Below are positions 33,424-42,540 of a DNA stretch of 42,891 nucleotides, piece by piece (within the stretch, counting starts at the first letter, position 1; each line of letters begins with the position of its first letter). Below the pieces are notes generated by a model that was not told the origin of the DNA, made no database searches, and saw nothing but the letters and a program-made list of their open reading frames with translations. This stretch comes from Chloroflexota bacterium. GTDB lineage: Bacteria; Chloroflexota; UBA6077; FW602-bin22. The stretch covers positions 1 to 42,891 of the forward strand of contig SCUE01000013.1 in the NCBI GenBank assembly GCA_004297775.1, given 5' to 3'. The position numbers were made by a program, and so were the translations under genes.

Positions 33424-33429
33424 GATACT
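33424..33429 (+). promoter_or_regulatory. -10 box of the MFS gene, leaderless arrangement
   Basis: GATACT is 7 nt upstream of the GTG at 33437, which lacks a well-placed ribosome binding site. Confidence 0.4.
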
Positions 33430-33436
33430 CGGCTCT

Positions 33437-34675
33437 GTGGGCGCGCGATCCATCTTCATCAACCGTAACTACACGATCTTCATGGTCGGCTCGTTCGTCG
33501 GCGCGACCGGCTCGTGGATTCAAGGCGTCGCGCTCGGCTGGCTCGCGTTCGAGCTCGCGCACTCCGGATTCGTGCTCGGCATGGTCGGCTTCGCGCGCAT
33601 GGTTCCGCTCTTGATCCTGGCGTTCCCGGCCGGCGCGTTGGGCGATCGCGTCGAGCGGCGGACGATGCTGATGTTCAGCTCGCTCGGTGGCGTGATCGCC
33701 AGCGTGCCGCTCGCATTCGCGGTCTGGTTCGACATGGCGTCGATCCCGCTGATCGTCATCCTCGCCCTGCTGAACGGGATCTTCGATGCGCTCGGCTGGC
33801 CGGTCTGGTCGGTGTTCATCAAGGATCTCGTCGGACCGGATCGGCTACGTCTGGCGGTGGCGGTCAATTCGGCGCGATTCAATCTGACGCGCGTGATCGG
33901 GCCGGCGATCGGCGGTGTGCTGCTGGCGGCCTACGGCCCGGCGGTCTGTTTCGCGCTCGCGTCGGTGATGCTGGTCGGCGTTTTCGTCGCGGTACTGCTC
34001 GTTCGCCTGCCGCCGCGCCCGCCGGTCAATGCCGGCCCGTGGCTACCGGCGATGGCGGAGGGACTGCGCTACGCGATCGGCTCGCCGTTCGTCCGCCGCA
34101 TGCTGATTGTTACCGGAGGCCTCGGTATCTTCGGCCAGCCGTACCAGCATCTGTTGCCGGCCGTCGCGGGCGATGGCCTCGGCGTCGGTCCGCAGGGGCT
34201 GGGACTGCTGATGACCGCCGTCGGCGCCGGCGCGATCGTCGGCGCGCTCATCAGTGGTGTGCGCGCCGCCCAACGCCGTTCGCTCATGCTCATCGTGACG
34301 CTGCCAATCGGCGTCGGTGTGTCGCTCATCTTTCTCGGCGTCGCCCCGTTGGCGGGCGGAATGCCGCTCGCGTTCGCGTCGCTGGTCGCGATCGGGCTGT
34401 TCTCGATCGCGCATATGTCGATCGCGAACACGACCCTGCAATTGAACGTGCGCGACGACATCGTCGGTCGAGTGATGGGCCTGTTCACGGTCGTCCAGGC
34501 CGGCCTGATGCCGCTCGGCTCGCTCGCACTCGGCGCGGTCGTCGACCGGGCCGGACTGACAACCGCGTTCACGATTGGAGCCGCCGGCACCATCGCGGTC
34601 GCGCTCATCGCCGGTCGGGCGTGGCTGCGCGCGCCGGCCGGGTCGGCCCCGGTGGCGAGCGATCGGCTGGGCTGA
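33437..34675 (+). CDS. MFS exporter (MFS_3/EntS-like)
   Basis: A 412-residue membrane transporter with about 12 helices. It starts INRNYTIFMVGSFVGATGSW and has the GALGDRVERRTML loop between helices 2 and 3, the major facilitator signature. The cytoplasmic GLRYAIGSPFVRRML separates the two halves. The MFS_3 branch includes enterobactin exporter EntS and many drug-efflux pumps; the substrate here is unknown. GTG 33437 is chosen because MGARSIFINRNY is the usual family N terminus; a longer start at 33353 would overlap the divergent gene's upstream region. Confidence 0.9.
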   Translation: MGARSIFINRNYTIFMVGSFVGATGSWIQGVALGWLAFELAHSGFVLGMVGFARMVPLLILAFPAGALGDRVERRTMLMFSSLGGVIASVPLAFAVWFDMASIPLIVILALLNGIFDALGWPVWSVFIKDLVGPDRLRLAVAVNSARFNLTRVIGPAIGGVLLAAYGPAVCFALASVMLVGVFVAVLLVRLPPRPPVNAGPWLPAMAEGLRYAIGSPFVRRMLIVTGGLGIFGQPYQHLLPAVAGDGLGVGPQGLGLLMTAVGAGAIVGALISGVRAAQRRSLMLIVTLPIGVGVSLIFLGVAPLAGGMPLAFASLVAIGLFSIAHMSIANTTLQLNVRDDIVGRVMGLFTVVQAGLMPLGSLALGAVVDRAGLTTAFTIGAAGTIAVALIAGRAWLRAPAGSAPVASDRLG

Positions 34676-34684
34676 GGCCGCGCG

Positions 34685-36712
34685 TCAGGACTGGCTCGGC
34701 CGTACATCGATCCAGGTGCTCTGGTAGGTCGCTCCGCCGCCGAGATCGGTCAAACCATCGCCGATCAGCATGTTCAGTGTGCGGCCGTCGCGGTGCCGAT
34801 TGCGCGCGCGGACGCTCTCGACCACGACGATGCCGGGTTGCGCGGCGTCGCTGACGGCGGCTCGAAAGGCGACGCGTCCGGCCTGGTTGACGATGTCCAC
34901 GCGGTCGCCGTCGCGAATCGCGCGCGCGGTGGCATCATCGGGATGGACAAGGCAGGCCGGCTCGCCCTCGCGTTTTCGGAGGAACGCGACGCCGTCGTAG
35001 GCGGTGTGGGCCTGGAAGTGGCCGGGAACGGTCAGGAGTCGGAGTGGCCACTCCGGCGTTACATTCGCCTCGGCGGGATCCGGCCGCCACTGGATGATCG
35101 CCTGATCGGCACCGAGAGCGTCATTCACGAAGAACGTCATCGCGGGACCGCGCGATGTCCATGGCAGCTTGACCGGCGTGCCCGATAGCAAGTCGTCGAT
35201 GTCGAGCGCGGCGGTCGGTCCGGTCGCGTTGGCGAGGAGCGCGGCGACGTGCTCGCGTGGGCTCCGCGAGAAGACGGGATCGGTCAGGCCGAGCCGAGCC
35301 GCCAGATCGGCGACGAGCCGCGCGTTCGACCGAGATTCGCCGACGGGCTCGATCGTCCGCGCGCCGAACTGCGTGTAGTAGGTGCCGTAGCTTCGATAGA
35401 GGTCGTCGGTCTCGAGAGCGGTCGTGGCGGGCAGAACGATGTCGGCGAATCGCGCCGTGTCGGAGAGGAACAGATCGTGGACGACCGTGAACAGATCCTC
35501 GCGGAGCAAGCCGCGCTCGACCCGCCCGGCGTCCGGGCACGTCACAGTCGGGTTATTGGCCGCGACGAACAGCGCCTTGAGAGGAGGGTTGTCGAGTTCG
35601 GTCAGGGCACGGCCGAGCTCGGAATGGTTGATCGAGCGCGTCTCGCGTGGCGCGAGATCGGGACGTCGAATCGCGTCGTAATCGAATCCCCAGATCCCGG
35701 CGGTGTCCATCAGCGCTCCGCCGCCGTGCGTTGTCCAGGCACCGACGACGGCCGGCAGGCTCGCCACCGCCCGGATCGCCATCGCTCCGCGCGTGTGACG
35801 AGACATGCCCATGCCTAGCCGAATGAAAGGAGCCGCCGCGCGCCCGTAGAGATCGGCCAGCCGTTCGACATCGGACGCCTCGAGGCTGGTGATCGCCGCG
35901 ACCGCGCGAGGCGTGTAGGCGGGCAGGATCTCGGCACGCAGTCGGTCCAGCCCGGTCGCGTGATCGGCCAGATACGCGGCGTCGTGCTGGCCGTCGCGAA
36001 AGAGACAGTGCATCAGGCCGAGGGCGAGCGCAGCATCTGAGCCGATCCGCGGCGCGAGATGCCAGTCGGCGTGTCGAGCGGCGCGATTGCGGTGCGGGTC
36101 GATCGCGATGAACCTGGCGCCCTTCTTGCGCGCCTCGCTCAGGAACGAAAGTAGGTGCGCGTTGGTCGTCGGGATGTTCGCTCCCCAGGCGATGATGAGG
36201 TCGGAATCGACGATCGATTCGGGATCGACGCCCGGAGTGCGCCCGACGGCGGCCGTCCAGCCAGCCTCGGCCGCGCTGTCGCAAACGGTCCCGGCCTGGA
36301 ATCGGCAGGCGCCGAGCGCGTGGAAGAGCGCCCGGGGCAGATTGCGATTGATGAGACCCATGTGGCCGCTGTAGCAGTAGCCGAGCAGGGCCTCGCTGCC
36401 CCACCGCCGCGCGACCTCGCGCCAGCGTTCGACTATCTCGTCGAGGGCGTCGTCCCAGGAGATCGGCGCGAACGAACCCGAACCCTTCGGTCCGGTCCGT
36501 CGGAGCGGCGTCGCCAGGCGGTCCGGCGAATAGACGCGTTGCTCGTACTTCGCGACCTTGGCGCAGAGCCAGCCGCGTGTGAACGGATGCTCGGGGTCGC
36601 CGGCGACCGACAGGAGCTTGCCATCCCGCACCGTCGCCAGCATCGAACATTGGTCGGGGCAGTCGTGTCCGCAGACGGCCCGCGTGACGGTTGACTCACT
36701 GGTGTCGATCAC
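34685..36712 (-). CDS. Molybdopterin oxidoreductase (DMSO-reductase family)
   Basis: A 675-residue molybdenum enzyme subunit. CGHDCPDQCSM followed by GWLCAK is the N-terminal [4Fe-4S] site. FAPISWDDALDEIVERW, IIAWGANIPTTNAH and FLSDTARFADIVLPATT bind the guanylate cofactor. The C-terminal domain (about 560-675) has VHPDDATARAIRDGDRVDIV, and there is no Tat signal, so it is cytoplasmic. A GTG at 36712 is supported by AGGAG. No partner Fe-S or membrane subunit is adjacent, so electron acceptor and substrate are unknown. It is of the assimilatory, formate dehydrogenase-like branch. Confidence 0.92.
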   Translation of the reverse strand: MIDTSESTVTRAVCGHDCPDQCSMLATVRDGKLLSVAGDPEHPFTRGWLCAKVAKYEQRVYSPDRLATPLRRTGPKGSGSFAPISWDDALDEIVERWREVARRWGSEALLGYCYSGHMGLINRNLPRALFHALGACRFQAGTVCDSAAEAGWTAAVGRTPGVDPESIVDSDLIIAWGANIPTTNAHLLSFLSEARKKGARFIAIDPHRNRAARHADWHLAPRIGSDAALALGLMHCLFRDGQHDAAYLADHATGLDRLRAEILPAYTPRAVAAITSLEASDVERLADLYGRAAAPFIRLGMGMSRHTRGAMAIRAVASLPAVVGAWTTHGGGALMDTAGIWGFDYDAIRRPDLAPRETRSINHSELGRALTELDNPPLKALFVAANNPTVTCPDAGRVERGLLREDLFTVVHDLFLSDTARFADIVLPATTALETDDLYRSYGTYYTQFGARTIEPVGESRSNARLVADLAARLGLTDPVFSRSPREHVAALLANATGPTAALDIDDLLSGTPVKLPWTSRGPAMTFFVNDALGADQAIIQWRPDPAEANVTPEWPLRLLTVPGHFQAHTAYDGVAFLRKREGEPACLVHPDDATARAIRDGDRVDIVNQAGRVAFRAAVSDAAQPGIVVVESVRARNRHRDGRTLNMLIGDGLTDLGGGATYQSTWIDVRPSQS

Positions 36713-36787
36713 GAGGGACTCCTGAGGGCATGAATGCGAGTGAATGTATCGCGATGCTGGTGACACTCGTGCCGGGTAAGTAGCGCA

Positions 36788-37021
36788 TCAGAGTTCGATG
36801 GAGTCAAGAACTAGCTCGGGAATTGGCGGGAAGTCCTCATCGAGCCGTGACATCGTCGCCAGCACGGCCAGGAGCGAACGCGGCGCAATGGGCTCGATCA
36901 CCAGGCGGTCACCCTCCTTGTGCATCACCGCGTCGTGTCCGGGAAGCTCGAATTCGCGCGGAATCCGTACCGCTTGACTGCGGCCAAGTCGGAACACCTT
37001 GACACGACGCTCGGAGCGCAT
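36788..37021 (-). CDS. Orphan VapB/AbrB-type antitoxin
   Basis: A 77-residue protein: VKVFRLGRSQAVRIPREFEL is the swapped-hairpin DNA-binding domain of VapB antitoxins, followed by DRLVIEPI. The tail LLAVLATMSRLDEDFPPIPE should bind a PIN toxin. GGGAGG lies 5 nt upstream. No VapC gene follows; the next gene on this strand is the molybdopterin oxidoreductase. The toxin is lost or encoded elsewhere. Confidence 0.82.
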   Translation of the reverse strand: MRSERRVKVFRLGRSQAVRIPREFELPGHDAVMHKEGDRLVIEPIAPRSLLAVLATMSRLDEDFPPIPELVLDSIEL

Positions 37022-37220
37022 TGTCGCCTCCCGATAGCCATCTGCCGAGTACGCGCCGAGTAGGTGACGAGGCGTCGCGAAGTATGGCCAATGAGATCGT
37101 CTTGCTGCGCGAACCGAGTTCATCGAAACCAGTCCGTGCGTCGCGGGCCATTGTGTACGGCGAAACTCGGACCGCGACGACCCCGGCGTGCCGGTAGACT
37201 ACGCCCCGAGGAGTCGTGCG

Positions 37221-38360
37221 ATGGAGACAGCCCAGAAGGTCAGCATCTTCGAGCGGATTGGCGTCAAGCCGGTCATCAACGCCAAGGGATTCAACACCGT
37301 CGTCGGCGGCAATACACCGTCGGCGCGGATGCGTGAGGCGATCGCGGAGGTCGAGCGGTACTACGTCGATATGCAGCAGTTGCTGGCGGCGTCCGGTCGC
37401 GCGATTGCGACGATGATGGGCGCGCCGGCCGCCTACGTCACGCCTGGAGCGGCGGCGGCGCTGTCCCTCGGGACAGCCGCGTGCATGACCGGCTCGGACA
37501 TCGAAAAGATGGCGCAATTGCCGGATACGACCGGACTCAAGGACACGGTCCTCATCCAGCGACCGATGGTCTACCAGTACGACCGGGCCGTCAGCGTCCA
37601 TGGCGCGAAACTGGTCGAAGTTGGGAGTCCGGACGGCTGCTCGGCCGACGACTTGACCGCCGCGATCGATGATCGCACCGTCGCGATCCTCTTCCCGGCT
37701 CATCTCGATGAACTGCCGAATATCGTGTCGCTCGACGCGGTGATCCAACTGGCGCATAGTCGCGGCGTTCGCGTCATCGTTGACGCGGCGGCCCAGGTGT
37801 ACCCGGTCGAGCGATTCCTCTCCTTCCCGAAGACGGGCGCCGATCTGATCGCCTACAGCTGCAAGTACTTCGGCGGCGCGAACTCGTCGGGCATCCTCTG
37901 CGGTGACGCCGAGTTGATTTCCGCCGCCTCGATGCAGGGATTCATTGGCTTCGAGCATCAGACGAACCGCAAGGGACTCGGGCGCGGCTACAAGATCGAT
38001 CGCCAGGAGGTCGTCTGCGCCGTCGTCGCGGTCGAGGACTGGCTTTCGATGGACCACGATCGCCGGCTCGGCGAGTCGGAGCGGCGGATCGCAACCGTCT
38101 CGCGCGGTATCGAAAACGCGTCGGGCGTCACGCTCCGGCTCATCAAGCAGCGTGGCGCCGGACCGCGACTCCTCCACATCGTGATCGACCCCGCCCTCGC
38201 GAAGCGCTCGGCCGAGGATGTGTTCGCGGCGCTCCAGGAAGGCACGCCGATGATCTACGTCAATCGCGGCCCGAATACGATCATCGTCAATCCCGAGCCG
38301 CTGCGGACCGAGAGCGATGTCGAGTTCGTCGCGACGCGGCTACGGCAGTTGTTGGCGTAG
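37221..38360 (+). CDS. SelA/DgaE-like PLP-dependent enzyme
   Basis: A 379-residue fold-type I PLP enzyme. It has VYVTPG-type phosphate-binding residues in AAYVTPGAAAALSLGTAACM, the ring Asp in VRVIVDAAAQVYP and the Schiff-base Lys in YSCKYFGGANSSG. The family includes selenocysteine synthase SelA and D-glucosaminate-6-phosphate ammonia-lyase DgaE, and this length fits DgaE-like members. GAGGAGT precedes the start. Close to, but convergent with, the mazEF and LarA-like genes. A sugar-acid or amino-acid lyase role is the best guess. Confidence 0.88.
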   Translation: METAQKVSIFERIGVKPVINAKGFNTVVGGNTPSARMREAIAEVERYYVDMQQLLAASGRAIATMMGAPAAYVTPGAAAALSLGTAACMTGSDIEKMAQLPDTTGLKDTVLIQRPMVYQYDRAVSVHGAKLVEVGSPDGCSADDLTAAIDDRTVAILFPAHLDELPNIVSLDAVIQLAHSRGVRVIVDAAAQVYPVERFLSFPKTGADLIAYSCKYFGGANSSGILCGDAELISAASMQGFIGFEHQTNRKGLGRGYKIDRQEVVCAVVAVEDWLSMDHDRRLGESERRIATVSRGIENASGVTLRLIKQRGAGPRLLHIVIDPALAKRSAEDVFAALQEGTPMIYVNRGPNTIIVNPEPLRTESDVEFVATRLRQLLA

Positions 38361-38366
38361 CCGCCC

Positions 38367-38720
38367 CTATTCGCCGATCCCGATCCTTGGCCAGGCGGTC
38401 AAACCCAGGAACACGAGGAGCGCCTGATCGAGGCGCACGATGTCTTCGTCGTCGAGGTAGCCAACCCGATCCCCGATCCTCGACCTCGGGACGGTCGAAA
38501 TCTTATCGACCATCAATCGACTGACCGCGCGCAATCCGTTGTTCGCGGTCGGCGAGACATCGAGGCGCATCAGCGAAGCCTCGGTCTCATTCGTCGTCAG
38601 AATACAAATAGTGACAGATTTGCTTTGACTGAACATGTCATCTTGAATAATGACGGCCGGTCGGGGCTTACCCGAGTACGCACTCCCGCCCGAGACAGTC
38701 CAGATCTCGCCCCGCCTCAC
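38367..38720 (-). CDS. mazF: MazF/PemK-type mRNA interferase toxin
   Basis: A 117-residue toxin with the family start MRRGEIWTVSG and the PRPAVIIQDDMF strand-loop holding the catalytic region. VTICILTTNETEAS and LRAVSRLMVDKISTVPRSRI complete the CcdB/MazF barrel. Such enzymes cut mRNA or rRNA at short motifs. It overlaps the antitoxin gene by 4 nt, downstream of it. It is convergent with the SelA-like gene, which ends 6 nt away. Confidence 0.92.
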   Translation of the reverse strand: MRRGEIWTVSGGSAYSGKPRPAVIIQDDMFSQSKSVTICILTTNETEASLMRLDVSPTANNGLRAVSRLMVDKISTVPRSRIGDRVGYLDDEDIVRLDQALLVFLGLTAWPRIGIGE

Positions 38721-38935
38721 TCATCGTTCCAGACCGAAACCGCGTCCACAAACGCCTGGTCTTCATCCTCTTGCTCGCTCATCGCGACGACCAGAGATTG
38801 TCGCCGAGCCTCGGCGCGAAACGCTTCCGTGCGGACATCTGGCACCCAGAACCGAATCTCACGAAGTCCGCGGGCGCGCTGGCGCTCGCGGAACTCTCGT
38901 GCCCTCACTCGGGGAGACTTGACAGTCGAGTCCAT
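38717..38935 (-). CDS. mazE: MazE-type antitoxin (DUF3018)
   Basis: A 72-residue antitoxin. The Arg-rich beginning and LREIRFWVPDVRTEAFRAEA match the DUF3018 family found before MazF toxins. The acidic tail EDEDQAFVDAVSVWNDE should neutralise the toxin. Palindromic GTTACGCGTAAC lies 23 nt upstream and is a likely operator. Confidence 0.88.
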   Translation of the reverse strand: MDSTVKSPRVRAREFRERQRARGLREIRFWVPDVRTEAFRAEARRQSLVVAMSEQEDEDQAFVDAVSVWNDE

Positions 38936-38958
38936 CCTGATTCAATCGTACGCGGTTC

Positions 38959-38983
38959 GTTACGCGTAACGCCAATGGTAACG
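38959..38983. promoter_or_regulatory. Candidate mazEF operator
   Basis: Perfect palindrome GTTACGCGTAAC at 38959-38970. GTAACGC occurs at the palindrome's right half and again about 5 nt after it, giving three half-sites just upstream of mazE. Toxin-antitoxin complexes usually repress their own promoters at such sites. Confidence 0.5.
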
Positions 38984-38990
38984 CACCGAC

Positions 38991-40376
38991 TTACTCGTCG
39001 ATCGGGTACGGAATCCCGCCGGCGGGGGCGGCGACGCCGCCGAAGGAGCCGCCGGTGACGTTCGCGACGACCGCGGCGTCGTCGCCGAGTTCGGCAAACG
39101 CCATTCGCAACGCGTCGTCGAACGACCGCGTGACGTAGGCGAAGCCCATCTGCATCCCTTCCTCGGGGTCGACGCCCTCGGTGACGAGGAACGTGCGCTG
39201 CTTGAGCAGGGCGCGCTTGTGTGACCACGACATCGTCGTGCTGCGCGGCTCGCCCAGGTGGCGCGCCAAGATGCGCGAGAGTTGCTCCATCGAAAGCTTC
39301 ATCAGCTCTTCCTTGCAGAGCACATCGCGCTTCCGCCAGTAGGCGCGCTGGACCGGATCGCCCGGACCGCTCTCGGCGTTCCACACGCGCGTCGCATGCG
39401 TCATCTCATACAGCGTCTCCTCGACCGACCGGGCCGGGACGCGGACGCGGTCTGCCGCCGATGCGCACACGATGATGATGCCGCCCGGCCGGACGATCTG
39501 CGACCCATACTCCACGTGCATATAGAGGGCGTTCGCCAGGTCGCGCGTGTTCGAGGTCGCGTGGACGTAGATGTCGGTCGGCGCGACGCGCGTCAGCACG
39601 TTGTCCTTGATGTACTTGACCGCGATCGGCCATTCGTCGCGGAAGTAGCCGCTGAACACGGTGTTGGCCGTGATATCGATCTTGAAACGGAAGCCGGCCC
39701 GATCGCCCGCGTCCATCACGTCCATCCGCTGCGGGTTGCCCGGCCACCAGCCGCTGATGACGCGCTGGCTGTTCATGATCTTGATGTGGTTGTGGCGGAT
39801 CGTGTCCGCGCCGGAGATGCCGGGCAGAATGATCCCGGCGCCGCCCTGGAAGCCGAAGAGGCTCGGATTGCAGCCACCGAACCCGATCATGAGATCGGCC
39901 TCGGTCGCCAGGCGGTTCGCCCACACCGGCGTGCCCTGCCAGGTGGCACCGTGGAACGACAGCATCGACTCATTCAGCGGGTCGTGCTCGTGATAGCGGA
40001 CCCGATTCAGCACCTCCGGACCGATTCGTGCGATCGCGTCGGCGTGCCCGTGCAGTCCCGCGGCGTGGATCAGCGTGATCTTCGAGTCCGGCACCCCGGC
40101 CGCGTTCAGGAAGTCGAGCAGCATCGGCCCGACTCGATGCGTCGCGCCAAACAGGCCATCGTGGACATCGGTCAAAAGGATCGCGACCGACACCCCAGGC
40201 TTGATCAATTCGCGTAGCGGCGCCGATCCGATCGGATGCTCGATCGCCTCGCGGACGAGGTCCGGCCAGGCGCCGAGCGAGGGCAGTTCGCGCGATGTCA
40301 CGACCTGCCGCAGGTTGCGATCCGGAATGTCGAGCGTCATCGGTCCAGAGCGCCAGTCCAACTGCCATTGAGCCAT
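38991..40376 (-). CDS. LarA-like nickel-pincer racemase family protein (DUF2088)
   Basis: A 461-residue protein of the lactate racemase LarA superfamily, whose members use a nickel-pincer nucleotide to racemise or epimerise 2-hydroxy acids. The N-terminal half has VSVAILLTDVHD, HAAGLHGHADAIARIGPEVL and EADLMIGFGG. The metal or cofactor side includes GAGIILPGISGADTIRHNH. The C-terminal half is a second alpha/beta domain (IVRPGGIIIVCASAADRVRV). ATG at 40376 follows AGGGG. Last gene of the operon from 42444. No larB, larC or larE cofactor genes are in the window. Confidence 0.88.
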   Translation of the reverse strand: MAQWQLDWRSGPMTLDIPDRNLRQVVTSRELPSLGAWPDLVREAIEHPIGSAPLRELIKPGVSVAILLTDVHDGLFGATHRVGPMLLDFLNAAGVPDSKITLIHAAGLHGHADAIARIGPEVLNRVRYHEHDPLNESMLSFHGATWQGTPVWANRLATEADLMIGFGGCNPSLFGFQGGAGIILPGISGADTIRHNHIKIMNSQRVISGWWPGNPQRMDVMDAGDRAGFRFKIDITANTVFSGYFRDEWPIAVKYIKDNVLTRVAPTDIYVHATSNTRDLANALYMHVEYGSQIVRPGGIIIVCASAADRVRVPARSVEETLYEMTHATRVWNAESGPGDPVQRAYWRKRDVLCKEELMKLSMEQLSRILARHLGEPRSTTMSWSHKRALLKQRTFLVTEGVDPEEGMQMGFAYVTRSFDDALRMAFAELGDDAAVVANVTGGSFGGVAAPAGGIPYPIDE

Positions 40377-40379
40377 CAA

Positions 40380-41225
40380 CTACCCCTGTCGTCCCAATGG
40401 AACGTCTTTGAATCGCCGCATCGTATCGGTAATCGCGCGCTCGACCGGCAACCGCTCCATCGACGACGCGCCGACGAATCCCAGGGCGTCGCAGCGCGCG
40501 ATCACGTAGGCCGCGTCATCCGGCTCGGCGATCGGGCCACCGTGGCAGAGCAGGATCGTGTCTTGTTTCGTGCGCCAGGCCGCCTCGCCGATCGCCTGAA
40601 CCGCCGCCGGCGCGTCGGCCAGACTCATAGCATCGCTCGCGTCGAGCCCGATCGAGCCGCCGACCGTGAGCCCCATGTGCGCGATCACGCAATCGGCGCC
40701 GGCCTCCGCCATCGCGCGCGACTCATCGGGGTTGAACACGTAGACGCAGGTGAAGAAGCCCATTCGCGCGGCCAGGCCGATCATGTCGACCTCGCGTCCG
40801 AAACCCATGTTCGTTCGTTCGAGTTCCATCCGGAAGCGACCATCGATCAGGCCGACCGTCGGGAAGTTGTTGACGCCGGAGAATCCGAGAGCGTCGATCT
40901 CGCGCAGCAGGTAGTCCATCTGCCGGAGTGGATCGGTGCCCATCACGCCGGCGATGACCGGCACGTCGCGGACGACCGGCAGGACCTCGCGTTCGCCCAT
41001 GTCCTTGACGATCTGGTTCGCGTCGCCGTAGGCGAGGACGCCGGCGAGGCTACCGTGCCCGGCCATGCGGTAGCGGCCGCTGTTGTAGATGATGATGAGA
41101 TCGGCGCCGCCAACCTCGGCGAACTTCGCCGAGATGCCGGTGCCAGCGCCGGCCCCAACGATCGGCTTCCCGGCATCAACCTGGGCGCGTAGGCGTCGCA
41201 GCACTTCGTCGCGCGTGTATCGCAT
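40380..41225 (-). CDS. PEP-hydrolase-like TIM-barrel protein (Tm-1 C-terminal half)
   Basis: A 281-residue TIM-barrel protein. KPIVGAGAGTGISAKFAEVG, ADLIIIYNSGRYRMAGHGSL, VIAGVMGTDP and FSGVNNFPTVGLIDGRFR are the family blocks, with the acid DCVIAHMGLTVGGSIG later. The family is annotated as phosphoenolpyruvate hydrolase or signal-transduction-like, related to PEP mutase/isocitrate lyase barrels. In the plant virus-resistance protein Tm-1 this domain is fused to the UPF0261 domain encoded just upstream (10 nt gap). Confidence 0.9.
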   Translation of the reverse strand: MRYTRDEVLRRLRAQVDAGKPIVGAGAGTGISAKFAEVGGADLIIIYNSGRYRMAGHGSLAGVLAYGDANQIVKDMGEREVLPVVRDVPVIAGVMGTDPLRQMDYLLREIDALGFSGVNNFPTVGLIDGRFRMELERTNMGFGREVDMIGLAARMGFFTCVYVFNPDESRAMAEAGADCVIAHMGLTVGGSIGLDASDAMSLADAPAAVQAIGEAAWRTKQDTILLCHGGPIAEPDDAAYVIARCDALGFVGASSMERLPVERAITDTMRRFKDVPLGRQG

Positions 41226-41235
41226 CGATGGACCT

Positions 41236-42444
41236 CTACTTCTTTAGCATCGCGAGCAGGAGCGCCGCCGCGCGATCGGCGAACTCCGGATCGTTGATGT
41301 TGTTTGGCATCTCGACGACCGGGATGTCGGCGCGAAGATTCGCCTTCAATGCGCCGTAGAGTGCCTGGTCGGCTTCCGGCCACCAGTACGGATTCCCCTC
41401 CGAGTCGAGCTGACTGACGCCCTTGAGCGGCAGAAGCACGGTCACCGGACCCTGCGAGAGATTCAACCTCTCGGCGATGATCCGGCCGAGCTCGGCGTTC
41501 TCCTCCGGCGTCGTCCGCATCAGCGTCACGTTCGGGTTCCATTCGTAGAGGTTGCGGTCCTGGTACTTCTCGGGCACGGTCGCCCGGCCGCCGAAGTTCA
41601 CCATGTCGAGGCACCCCGGCCCAACGACGGCCGGGACGCCAGCCCTCGCGGCCGCTTCCAGGCGGGTCGGACCGGCGCTGAAGACGCCGCCAGCCAGTTC
41701 GTCGGCCCATTCGGTTGTGGTGAGGTCGAGCACACCGGCGACGAAGCCGTCGGCGATGAGGCTCTCCATCGTCTGGCCGCCGGCGCCGGTGGCGTGAAAC
41801 ACCAGAACCTCGTAGCCCGCGTCTTCGAGCGCCTTGCGCGCCCGGTCGACGCAGGCGGTCGTGTTGCCGAACATCGACGCGGCCAGGAGCGGCTTGTCCG
41901 CGATCGTTGGCGGCTCGGTGTTCACCATCCCGACGATGGCGCCAGCCGCGTTCGTCAGGATGCGGACTGATAGGCGATTGATTCCAGCGATATCGACGAC
42001 CGAGTACATCATCGTGACGTCTTTCGTGCCGACGTAGGCGCGCGTATCGCCGGACGCGACGGTCGAGACACACAGCTTCGGCACGCCGATCGGCAGGGCG
42101 CGCATCGCGCTGGTCGCGATCGCGGTTCCGGCCGAGCCGCCCAGGCCGATCACGCCGTCGATGTGGCCTTCGGCATACAGGCGCGCTGCGACCACCGCCG
42201 CGCCGCGCGTCATCGCCGCCATCGCGCGAGACTTATCGCCCGCGGCAACGAGAGCCGCGATATCCTCGTCGTCGGCGCTCGCGACGTCCGCCCGCGTGGT
42301 ATCGGCCGAGATCGTCGGCTCGCCCAGGACGCCGACGTCGATCACGTGCGCGCGGCAGCCGCCGGCGACGATGACGTCGCAGACGAGCTTCGCCTCGGAC
42401 CCTTTCGTGTCGAGCGCGGCGATCACCGCGATCGTCTTCGTCAT
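41236..42444 (-). CDS. UPF0261 protein (Tm-1-like ATP-binding domain)
   Basis: A 402-residue protein. IAVIAALDTKGSEAKLVCDV is the family's opening Rossmann-like strand and turn, and IDGVIGLGGSAGTAIATSAM, FHATGAGGQTMESLIADGFV and VPAVVGPGCLDMVNFGGRAT are further signature blocks. The tomato Tm-1 N-terminal domain of this family binds ATP; the bacterial function is unknown. GGGAGGG sets ATG 42444. First gene of an operon with the TIM-barrel and LarA-like genes, suggesting an enzyme pathway for an organic acid. Confidence 0.92.
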   Translation of the reverse strand: MTKTIAVIAALDTKGSEAKLVCDVIVAGGCRAHVIDVGVLGEPTISADTTRADVASADDEDIAALVAAGDKSRAMAAMTRGAAVVAARLYAEGHIDGVIGLGGSAGTAIATSAMRALPIGVPKLCVSTVASGDTRAYVGTKDVTMMYSVVDIAGINRLSVRILTNAAGAIVGMVNTEPPTIADKPLLAASMFGNTTACVDRARKALEDAGYEVLVFHATGAGGQTMESLIADGFVAGVLDLTTTEWADELAGGVFSAGPTRLEAAARAGVPAVVGPGCLDMVNFGGRATVPEKYQDRNLYEWNPNVTLMRTTPEENAELGRIIAERLNLSQGPVTVLLPLKGVSQLDSEGNPYWWPEADQALYGALKANLRADIPVVEMPNNINDPEFADRAAALLLAMLKK

Positions 42445-42540
42445 TGGTTGCCCTCCCACCGATGCGTCTGGCCAGCGGCCGGGGTCAGAATAGCGGTTTC
42501 GGGGGCGGGACGCGCGCGAGATGGTGCCCTCTGAGTGAAC

